NCBI GenBank assembly: GCA_035651635.1
Contig: DASRFK010000155.1
Span: forward strand, 1-9,293
Direction: 5' to 3'
DNA from: JANXQE01 sp035651635
GTDB lineage: Bacteria; Verrucomicrobiota; Verrucomicrobiia; Limisphaerales; UBA8199
Length of the DNA stretch: 9,293 nt
Shown piece by piece: positions 1 through 6,047 of the stretch (positions are counted from its first letter, which is position 1; every line of letters begins with the position of its first letter). The notes beneath the pieces are model-generated. The model was not told the origin of the DNA. It saw only the letters and a program-made list of their open reading frames with translations, and searched no databases. Position numbers and translations under genes: made by a program.

Positions 1-40
1 CCGGGGTGGTGAGCGCAGCCGGGAGAGCTAACTACGCTTG

Positions 41-604
41 CGCCGGAGCGCGAGCATTCTGCTCGCAGGAACGACCGATAACCCCTGGCGCCAGAGGCTC
101 CTCTTGCGCCAGATTGGCTTGGTGCATTGCTGCGGACATCGGATGTCCGCGCCGGGCGCGCGAGCATTCTGCTCGCAGAAACGACCGGTAACCCCTGGCG
201 CCAGAGGCTCCTCTTGCGCCAGATTGGCTTGGTGCATTGCTGCGGACATCGGATGTCCGCGCGCCGGGCGCGCGAGCATTCTGCTCGCAGGAACGACCGA
301 TAACCCCTGGCGCCAGAGGCTCCTCTTGCGCCAGATTGGCTTGGTGCGTTGCTGCGGACATCGGATGTCCGCGCCGGGCGCGCGAGCATTCTGCTCGCAG
401 GAACGACCGATAACCACCTGGCGCCAGGCTCTCCCCTTGGGCCAGATTGGCTTGGTGCATTGCTGCGGACATCGGATGTCCGCGCGCCGGCGCGCGAGCA
501 TTCTGCTCGCAGGAACGACCGGCAACCACCTGGCGCCAGGCTCTCCTCTTGCGCCAGCTTGGCTTGGTGCATTGCTGCGGACATCGGATGTCCGCGCGCC
601 GGCG
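41..604. repeat. Five-copy tandem array of a 110/112-bp palindrome-rich unit
   Basis: Five near-identical units begin at 51, 161, 273, 383 and 495, so the period alternates 110, 112, 110, 112. Each unit contains a perfect hairpin GCGAGC-ATTCT-GCTCGC (50-66 in copy 1; 160, 272, 382 and 494 in the others). It also has a palindrome CTGGCGCCAG (85-94) whose left arm can instead pair with GCGCCAG at 106-112, and a near-perfect palindrome GCGGACATC-G-GATGTCCGC (132-150, 242-260, 354-372, 465-483, 577-595). Copies 1-3 are almost identical; copies 4 and 5 share a variant middle part, which points to stepwise duplication. The 2-bp length difference comes from an extra CG in the unit's closing GC-rich stretch or, in copy 4, a small insertion as well. 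The array stops about 8 bp before the helicase stop codon. Bases 1-40 hold nothing recognisable. The function is unknown: a structured intergenic minisatellite, possibly acting on helicase transcript 3' ends. Confidence 0.93.
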
Positions 605-611
605 GGTCAGG

Positions 612-3296
612 TCAATGCCTTCTTAAGAACAGGCGATGATCGACCCGTTTGGTCTGATGATATTGCAGCGGGGGAAGATCGGTAAGAGTAGGGGATTGGG
701 TCTCGTTGAGCGTGGCCTTGGCAAGGATTTGCAATTGCTCGAAGCGCGGCCAGTCCAAGTGTGGCGCGTGGGCGATTTGGCGCATGAGGCTGCGCCACTC
801 GATGATGGCCCGGTCAATGTCGCCGGGTCCTAGCAGATCGGTCACCCAGGCGTGCTTGCTCTCCGGATTCTTGTGCACGGCCGCGACGACCCGCTCCGCC
901 CCGGCACCGTATTTGGGCGGAACGCCATTTTCGAGGTAGCCCGGGACGGATTGCAGTCCGTAGCGCTCGTGACAGACGATGGCTAACCGCCCGCCCCAGC
1001 GGTTGTCTTCGCCGCAAAAACGAAAGCCGCCATCCAGATTGGCCAGATCGTAAATGAGTTCTTCGAGGGGGTAGGTCTCATCTTCGAGAGCGGCGGCAAT
1101 CGCCAGACCATCGCCTTGTGAAAAGAAACTGACAATTCGTCCGCGCCGCGTGGGCTGACCTCCGGCATCAACGAGGCCGAGCCGCCGCCAGAGCATCGCC
1201 GTGCCGGTGGCGGTCGAAAGGCTCTTGCAGGTTTGCACCAGGTTACATTGGGCGCAATCATAGGGAAGGACTTCGCGCTCGACTGGCTTCCAGATCGCCA
1301 CCCCATGCGCATCGATCGGAACGCGCAACGTGAGCTGCGCGATGCTGACTACCGCCACGATTCTTTGAGACTGCTGCACGAAGTTTACGAGGGGTGTCTT
1401 CTGCCGCGCCAAACCTTCGGCAACTAAGGGCGCGATTTGATCGCGCCAAACCGAAAGGGTCGCCTGGCGGCCATTCCAGTTGGTTAGCCGCCGTACCCAC
1501 TTGGCAATGACTACCCGGTCGCCGGCCAGGTGCTCGGCTACGGTGAGCGCCCGGCCGTAGGTTTTGATGCCCGCGTTTTCAGCGGCCACAGCGAGGCTGC
1601 CGGTGCCCACTTTTTCCAACGCCGCCGGCACGGTGAGCGCAGGCACGAATCGAGGTACGTTTACAAATGCATGCCCCTGGATGTTTGCGTTTGCGCCGGG
1701 ATGGCTCTCGCCGTTCATTGTCTCGCCGGGTGCCGCTCCGTGGGGTCCGGCGGCCCGCTGCCGAAACACAGATTCCGGCGTCACTATGTCGCTCAACGGC
1801 ACCGGCACCCAGGCTGGGGTCGGTTCCCAATGTCCCTGGCTGTTCAGCATCTCGCGCACTCTTTTGCGCACGTGACGCGCGCGCTCGGCATCCGTACGCA
1901 AACCGCAGGGAACTTCCGGATGTCGCAAAGACTCCTCGACCCCGAGTAAAATGGGCTTGGTCGCGAAGAGCCGTTCCTGTACTCGCACGCCTTCGGTAAA
2001 GGGGTCGCGAGCGCGGTCGGCCGCCGCACTCATGACCCCCAGCAGCGTGGGCCAATCCACCGCGGCACTGCGAGACAAATGGCCGGGATACGCGTCGAGC
2101 AAGCGCAGTTCGTTTGCGGTGACGATGACGTAGCCCATTTCGTCCAGCCCACGGCGCCCAGCCCGTCCGAACATTTGCATCAGCTCATCCGGCTTAAGCA
2201 GTTGCTCGACTTCATCGCGGCGATAGGATTCGCCGGCCAGGGCCACGCTGCGCAGCGAGAAGTTGATCCCCGCGGCCAGGCCCATGGTGGCGATCACGAC
2301 CCGGAGCTGCCCGGCCTTGGCCAAAGGCTCAATCACGCCCGCGCGCGCGCCGTAGCTCAACCCGCTGTGGTGATAGGCAACTCGGCTCTTGAGCAATTTG
2401 GCGAGGTGCTCGCCCGCGACAAGCTTCTGCTCCGGGCTGAGCTGAAGAGGATTGGGAGTGGGTAATTGACGCGCCAACTCGCCCGCCAGCGCTTCGGCTG
2501 CCTGACGCCGCGGCGCGAAGACCAGAATCGGGCCGAGATCCTCAGCGAGCGATTTGGCGATTAGTCGAGGCCAATAGCCGCGAATTTCATTCGGCAAATG
2601 ATAACTGAGGCTATTGGCGTGGATTTCTTCCTGCGGCACGGGCCGCTGTTCGTGCCGGATCAGCATTGCCTTGCGGCCCAGTCGATGCAGCCATTTTACG
2701 ACATCCTGAGGATTGGCCACACTGCCGCTCAACAGCAGGAGCTGCGTCCCAGGCGGCGCCAGGGCGATCGCCAACTCATAATTGAGTCCCCGGTCCAGGT
2801 CACTCAACATTTGGTATTCGTCCACAACCAGCAAGGCCGGGCCATCACCGTTCACCAGCCGATGCTTTTGCGTTTCCAACGTGGCTACTAAAACGGGTGC
2901 ACTTAGGTTTTCGGCCAGGTCGCCGGTGGCAATGCCTACGTCCCAACCGCGTGCGCGCCATTCAGCCAGCTTATCGTTGGCCAGGGCCCGCGTCGGCACC
3001 GTGTAAATGGCCTGGCCGCGGTTTTTGCCTTGGTTTGACCACAGCTCGAAGATCAGCGTCTTACCCGCCCCGGTGGGAGCCTGCACCACTACGTCCTCAC
3101 CTGCTCGCAGTGCAGCGACGGCCTGTTGCTGCCACAAATCGGGCACTTTAACCTCGTTAAGCACTGGCAGTTCGGCGAATGGGGAGGCAAAAGTCGACAC
3201 AAAGCGAGCGCTCGAGGTTTCAATCGGTTCGCGGGCTTCTCCGGCAGAGTCGGCGCCGAAAAGCCCCGGCACGGACAGAACATAGCCGAAAATCAC
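612..3296 (-). CDS. Ski2-like superfamily 2 DExH/D-box helicase, 894 aa
   Basis: An ATP-dependent nucleic acid helicase, cytoplasmic. The two RecA-like domains show motif I APTGAGKT (73-80), motif Ia VPTRALANDK (about 100), motif II DEYQ (159-162), motif III LSGSVANP (189-196), motif IV near 257-263, motif V VVIATMGLAAGIN (333-345) and motif VI QMFGRAGRRG (374-383). Motif VI and the long C-terminal part (about 400-894) are typical of Ski2/Mtr4/Hel308 enzymes. The DEYQML form of motif II is closer to the DEIQM of Suv3 RNA helicases than to the DEVH/DEIH usual in Ski2 proteins. The C-terminal half has a cysteine cluster C681-x2-C684-x5-C690, with further cysteines at 761 and 775, which could bind zinc. 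The start is GTG at 3296 with only a weak upstream GGAA; the frame is open to 3356 with no ATG, so the start is uncertain. A second in-frame GTG lies at 3269. It is a single-gene unit, divergent from the isoprenoid operon. Whether RNA or DNA is the substrate cannot be decided here. Confidence 0.9.
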   Translation of the reverse strand: MIFGYVLSVPGLFGADSAGEAREPIETSSARFVSTFASPFAELPVLNEVKVPDLWQQQAVAALRAGEDVVVQAPTGAGKTLIFELWSNQGKNRGQAIYTVPTRALANDKLAEWRARGWDVGIATGDLAENLSAPVLVATLETQKHRLVNGDGPALLVVDEYQMLSDLDRGLNYELAIALAPPGTQLLLLSGSVANPQDVVKWLHRLGRKAMLIRHEQRPVPQEEIHANSLSYHLPNEIRGYWPRLIAKSLAEDLGPILVFAPRRQAAEALAGELARQLPTPNPLQLSPEQKLVAGEHLAKLLKSRVAYHHSGLSYGARAGVIEPLAKAGQLRVVIATMGLAAGINFSLRSVALAGESYRRDEVEQLLKPDELMQMFGRAGRRGLDEMGYVIVTANELRLLDAYPGHLSRSAAVDWPTLLGVMSAAADRARDPFTEGVRVQERLFATKPILLGVEESLRHPEVPCGLRTDAERARHVRKRVREMLNSQGHWEPTPAWVPVPLSDIVTPESVFRQRAAGPHGAAPGETMNGESHPGANANIQGHAFVNVPRFVPALTVPAALEKVGTGSLAVAAENAGIKTYGRALTVAEHLAGDRVVIAKWVRRLTNWNGRQATLSVWRDQIAPLVAEGLARQKTPLVNFVQQSQRIVAVVSIAQLTLRVPIDAHGVAIWKPVEREVLPYDCAQCNLVQTCKSLSTATGTAMLWRRLGLVDAGGQPTRRGRIVSFFSQGDGLAIAAALEDETYPLEELIYDLANLDGGFRFCGEDNRWGGRLAIVCHERYGLQSVPGYLENGVPPKYGAGAERVVAAVHKNPESKHAWVTDLLGPGDIDRAIIEWRSLMRQIAHAPHLDWPRFEQLQILAKATLNETQSPTLTDLPPLQYHQTKRVDHRLFLRRH

Positions 3297-3363
3297 GGTT
3301 CCGAAACCATAAATGTGAATGGAGATTCTTGGCTTTGGCTTGTGCGCGGATACTCTCTACTCC

Positions 3364-3437
3364 CGCATTGAGCATTGAACAATAAGCATTTGCCATTTCC
3401 ATCGATCGCCAATGGACGATAAAAAATGCTCAACGCT
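3364..3437. repeat. Inverted repeat with GCATTGAGCATT-type arms
   Basis: The left arm at 3364-3376 and the right arm at 3425-3437 are reverse complements over 13 bp with one mismatch; the core TTGAGCATT/AATGCTCAA is perfect over 9 bp. The arms are separated by 48 bp. It may be a small dispersed intergenic element or a regulatory structure between the divergent genes. Confidence 0.55.
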
Positions 3438-3518
3438 CGATCCTCAATGAATCCCCTTCCTGGGGACCGAAGTCCCGATACATCTCCATCGGCCGAGGGA
3501 TATCAGGGGATATGGGGT

Positions 3519-3547
3519 TTGACTTGGGTACTGGCCAATCTTAGTTT
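3519..3547 (+). promoter_or_regulatory. Candidate sigma-70-type promoter of the polyprenyl synthase operon
   Basis: TTGACT (3519-3524) matches the -35 consensus at five of six positions. It is followed after 17 bp by TAGTTT (3542-3547), a weak -10 with three of six matches. The predicted transcript start would fall near 3554, almost on the ATG at 3557, so the message would be nearly leaderless, in keeping with the lack of a Shine-Dalgarno sequence before that ATG. This is a sequence match only. Confidence 0.35.
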
Positions 3548-3556
3548 ATTTGCAGC

Positions 3557-4621
3557 ATGTTAGCGGCTGATCCCAAAGTGGTTTCCTCGCCTCCGACGGG
3601 AACCCCGCGCACCCAGCCGGCTCACTCCTGGAAGCATATTATCGATCCAGTTGAGCCGTTTCTGGAGGCGGTCAGCTATCGTCTGGTCCAGCAGGTCAAG
3701 GCGTTCGACCCGGATATTGTTCCCTACGCCGATTACGCGCTCAAGGGCCAGGGCAAGCACTTGCGGCCGGCGTTAGTGGCTTTGACCGCGCATGCGTTGG
3801 GTCCTCCCGGAGAGTCGCATGTCACGGTGGCGGTGATCATCGAAATGGTCCATTTGGCGACGTTGGTCCACGACGATATCATGGACGAGGCCGAGATTCG
3901 CCGCGGACGCCTGACCCTGGCCGCCAACTGGGGCAATGATCTGGCGGTTTTATTTGGTGACTGCCTGTTTGCTCGAGCTCTCACGCTGGCTGCCAGTTTC
4001 CCAACGCCGGAAGTCTGCCGGGCCGTGGCCTTGGCGACCAACACCGTTTGTTCCGGAGAGATTCTTCAAACCCAGCACAAAGGCGACTTCCAATTCAGCC
4101 GCGAGCAGTACTTCAGGGTGCTCGAGATGAAAACGGCGGAGCTTTTTGCATTGTCCTGCGATTTGAGCGCCTTTCTAAGCGGCGCTACCGCGGAGCAGCG
4201 CTCAGCTCTCCGGCAGTTCGGCTTGGCCTTTGGCACTGCTTACCAGGTGTATGACGACTGCGTCGATTTATTTGGGTCGGAAGCTGCCGCCGGCAAATCG
4301 TTGGGGACAGATTTGGCGAAAGGCAAGTTGACGCTGCCGGTTTTGGTGGCATGGGAGCGAGCGGACCTGGAGGAACGCGAACAGCTTCGGGAATTGGTGC
4401 GGGCCTGGCAGCCGGCTTCAATGGCCGCGGCATCGAAGTTATTGGCGAAGTACGAAACGCTGAGTGCTTCGTTGGAGGTGATCTACCAGTACCTCGCCAA
4501 AGCGCGCCAGGCAATTCATCTTCTGCCTAAGTCGAGCGGTCACTCCGGTTTGTTCGAGTTAACTGATTACCTGGCACTCCAGTCGGGGAAACTTGGGGCC
4601 GCGCGGGAGGGTGGCCTATGA
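3557..4621 (+). CDS. Trans-type polyprenyl diphosphate synthase, 354 aa
   Basis: Condenses isopentenyl diphosphate units onto an allylic diphosphate to build a linear isoprenoid chain; cytosolic, magnesium-dependent. It has GKHLRP (66-71), the first aspartate-rich motif HDDIMD (D106, D107, D110) followed by the conserved RRGR (115-118), and the second motif YDDCVD (D233, D234, D237) with the downstream lysines of SLGTDLAKGK (248-257). Length fits the family, with an extra N-terminal tail of about 25 residues. The residues just before the first motif (HLATLV) are small, as in IspB/heptaprenyl-type enzymes (TATLLHDD), so a medium- or long-chain product, such as a quinone side chain, is more likely than farnesyl diphosphate; this is inference. 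The ATG at 3557 lacks a Shine-Dalgarno sequence. The stop TGA overlaps the sigma factor ATG as ATGA, so the two are probably co-transcribed and translationally coupled. Confidence 0.92.
   Translation: MLAADPKVVSSPPTGTPRTQPAHSWKHIIDPVEPFLEAVSYRLVQQVKAFDPDIVPYADYALKGQGKHLRPALVALTAHALGPPGESHVTVAVIIEMVHLATLVHDDIMDEAEIRRGRLTLAANWGNDLAVLFGDCLFARALTLAASFPTPEVCRAVALATNTVCSGEILQTQHKGDFQFSREQYFRVLEMKTAELFALSCDLSAFLSGATAEQRSALRQFGLAFGTAYQVYDDCVDLFGSEAAAGKSLGTDLAKGKLTLPVLVAWERADLEEREQLRELVRAWQPASMAAASKLLAKYETLSASLEVIYQYLAKARQAIHLLPKSSGHSGLFELTDYLALQSGKLGAAREGGL
4606..4610 (+). promoter_or_regulatory. Strong ribosome binding site GGAGG for the ECF sigma factor
   Basis: GGAGG lies inside the last codons of the polyprenyl synthase gene, 7 nt before the ATG at 4618. 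This favours 4618 over the second in-frame ATG at 4624 and shows that the sigma gene can be initiated directly as well as by coupling. Confidence 0.75.
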
Positions 4622-5262
4622 TTATGGCCGAACCAGCCACTCGCAAAGTTGCCACCGAGCCCGAGGCACCGGCCAGAGTCGACGCCCCGCCGGTTCCTGA
4701 TGAAGCGGTACTGGTTAAGCGCGCCCGCCAGGGCGATCTGGGCGCTTACGACGAGCTGGTGCGCAGATACCAGGAACGCATCTACGCCACCGTTTACCAC
4801 ATGACCTCCAATCATGAGGATGCCAACGACCTGGCCCAGGAGGCCTTCATCAAAGCGTACCAGGCGCTCAAATCATTCAAAGGCGGTTCGAGCTTTTACA
4901 CCTGGGTTTATCGCATCGCGGTCAACAAAACCATCAATTTTCTCAAGCAGCGAAAAAACCGGTGCCATTTGAGCCTGGACGATCTGGATTTCAACGCCGA
5001 GCACGATCCGGACCTGGTGGCGCTGATTTCCGAGAAGACCCCGCGGCGGGAAATCAACCTGGCGGAATTACACGAAAAATTGAACGAGGCGATGCAAAAG
5101 CTGTCAGAACCTCATAGATTGGTCGTGACATTGCATGACGTGCAAGGCTTGTCGCACGAAGAAATCGCTGAAATCATGGAATGTAATATTGGTACGGTGC
5201 GCTCCCGCTTATTTTATGCGCGGCAGCAGTTGCAGGCTCACCTGTCAGATTATTTAAAATGA
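4618..5262 (+). CDS. ECF-family RNA polymerase sigma factor (RpoE-like), 214 aa
   Basis: Directs RNA polymerase to a dedicated promoter set. Region 2 spans about residues 31-115, with the core-binding and -10 recognition part around DLAQEAFIKAYQAL (71-84) and the aromatic-rich SFYTWVYRIAVNKTINFLK that follows. Region 4 spans about 150-214, with the helix-turn-helix GLSHEEIAEIMECNIGTVRSRL (177-198) that reads the -35 element. The regions are joined by an acidic linker of about 35 residues. Regions 1.1 and 3 are absent, which defines the ECF group. The first 28 residues are a Pro/Ala-rich extension. It sits between an isoprenoid synthase and a membrane protein with ATGA overlaps on both sides; sigma factors of this group are commonly followed by their anti-sigma factor. 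The exact ECF subgroup and target promoter cannot be read from this window. Confidence 0.93.
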   Translation: MIMAEPATRKVATEPEAPARVDAPPVPDEAVLVKRARQGDLGAYDELVRRYQERIYATVYHMTSNHEDANDLAQEAFIKAYQALKSFKGGSSFYTWVYRIAVNKTINFLKQRKNRCHLSLDDLDFNAEHDPDLVALISEKTPRREINLAELHEKLNEAMQKLSEPHRLVVTLHDVQGLSHEEIAEIMECNIGTVRSRLFYARQQLQAHLSDYLK

Positions 5263-5765
5263 GTAGTATGAGTCCAGAGCAGTCGAATTTTAAAGACCTG
5301 CGCCGGTTGTTGGCGCTTAAGCGTCACGAACAGCCGCCGCCCGGATATTTCCACGACTTCTCACACCAGGTGATCGCCAGAATTCAGGCGAGCGAAACCG
5401 CGGCCGCGCTTGGCCCCATCGAACGTCTGCTGGGCCGCCTTCCTTGGCTGCGCGGAGTGTGGGATGGATTTGAAGCCAAACCCCTGGTCGCCGGAGCTTT
5501 TGGCGTGGCCGTGTGCAGCTTGCTTGTTGTTGGCCTGGTGTCCTCAGAACGCAGTGATGCCAGCCCGCGAAGTTTTGCGGTCGAGCCGAGTTCACCGGAG
5601 ACAGTTTTTGCCACTGTGCCCCGGCAAAATGTGGGCTCGTTGTTTGAACGTGCGGTTGTGGATCATAACTTCACCAGCGAAGTGTACACGGCGCAAAATC
5701 GCTCCTCCATTTTCGACGAAATCCAGCGTCCGCACGTCCAGCCCGTGAGCTTCTCGGGCCACTGA
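5259..5765 (+). CDS. Single-pass membrane protein, putative anti-sigma partner, 168 aa
   Basis: Not a member of a family I can name with certainty. It has a basic, probably cytoplasmic N-terminal part (1-74) with KDLRRLLALKRHEQPPPGYF at 12-31, one hydrophobic membrane segment at about 75-94 (PLVAGAFGVAVCSLLVVGLV), and a 70-residue polar tail that would be periplasmic. Position and layout fit an anti-sigma factor: it starts within the sigma factor stop codon (ATGA overlap) and has a cytoplasmic domain, one membrane helix and an outer tail. The HxxxCxxC zinc motif of ZAS-type anti-sigma factors is missing; the only cysteine (C86) is in the membrane. No Shine-Dalgarno sequence is visible, so translation probably depends on coupling; a second in-frame ATG at 5268 is possible. 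The anti-sigma role is inference from context. Confidence 0.72.
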   Translation: MSSMSPEQSNFKDLRRLLALKRHEQPPPGYFHDFSHQVIARIQASETAAALGPIERLLGRLPWLRGVWDGFEAKPLVAGAFGVAVCSLLVVGLVSSERSDASPRSFAVEPSSPETVFATVPRQNVGSLFERAVVDHNFTSEVYTAQNRSSIFDEIQRPHVQPVSFSGH

Positions 5766-5766
5766 T

Positions 5767-5815
5767 GGCGATTGGCGATTGGCGATTGGCGATTGGCGAT
5801 TGGCGATTTGCGATT
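5767..5815. repeat. Heptamer tandem repeat (GGCGATT)x6 plus one degenerate copy
   Basis: Six perfect GGCGATT units run from 5767 to 5808, followed by TGCGATT at 5809-5815. The array begins 1 bp after the stop codon of the membrane protein gene. It is a simple-sequence tract likely to vary in copy number by replication slippage; outside coding sequence, so phase variation of a protein is not expected. Confidence 0.95.
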
Positions 5816-6012
5816 TGACTTCTGGAAATCGCTTTCACCTTTTTTACTCTCACTTTTTCCCCAATTTGCCGCCTTCTCGCTTTTCCGATTTTTCGCTTTC
5901 CGCTTTTGCCATAACGGGTGGGTTGTTTACCCCATAGCTTCGCGCTCGGTTCCTGTTAAAACGAATTCAGCTCGAACAATCGACTCAAAGGAGGCGGACT
6001 GTTTAGGAAGAC
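5816..6012. other. Convergent intergenic stretch, pyrimidine-rich then an orphan Shine-Dalgarno-like site
   Basis: 5825-5912 is strongly T/C-rich on the plus strand. A perfect Shine-Dalgarno-like AAAGGAGG lies at 5987-5994, but no ATG, GTG or TTG follows at a usable distance before the terminator at 6013. I see no protein gene. A short untranslated RNA ending at that terminator is possible, but no convincing promoter was found. Confidence 0.4.
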
Positions 6013-6047
6013 AAAGAGCGACCTGCGCCTGGGTCGCTCTTTTTTTT
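6013..6047 (+). terminator. Intrinsic terminator, probably bidirectional
   Basis: AAAGAGCGACC (6013-6023) pairs perfectly with GGTCGCTCTTT (6032-6042) across an 8-nt loop, giving an 11-bp stem followed by an unbroken T run to 6047. It would end plus-strand transcription from the isoprenoid/sigma operon about 250 bp after its last gene. On the minus strand the same stem directly follows the stop codon of the cytochrome gene (6048-6046) and is followed by UUUGUCUU, a poorer U tract, so it can plausibly serve both convergent operons. Confidence 0.88.

Larger units (their letters stand above)
3297..3556. other. Divergent intergenic region between helicase and polyprenyl synthase genes
   Basis: These 260 bp carry no supported gene and must hold the promoters of both flanking units. 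It contains a 13-bp imperfect inverted repeat (3364-3437), a small hairpin GGGAC-CGAA-GTCCC (3463-3476), two GGGATAT copies 10 bp apart (starting 3498 and 3508) and a sigma-70-like promoter candidate for the plus-strand operon. On the minus strand the best helicase promoter candidate is TTGTTC (3382-3377) 17 bp from TAGAGA (3359-3354), a weak match. Confidence 0.6.

Noticed and set aside
41..604. CRISPR array
   Set aside because: The whole 110/112-bp unit is repeated with no unique spacers, and no cas genes are nearby.
28..685. Long stop-free frames on both strands through the tandem array, up to 215 codons
   Set aside because: Unit lengths of 110 and 112 bp shift the reading frame at each copy, so no protein repeat is kept in register; absence of stops reflects the GC-rich unit. 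The plus-strand frame also runs into the helicase gene.
3275..3302. ECF-type promoter GGAACC-16 bp-TTCTG on the minus strand at the helicase start
   Set aside because: The -10 match is poor and it would lie inside the coding sequence if the 3296 GTG is correct; a single loose match is too weak to claim autoregulation or control by the adjacent sigma factor.
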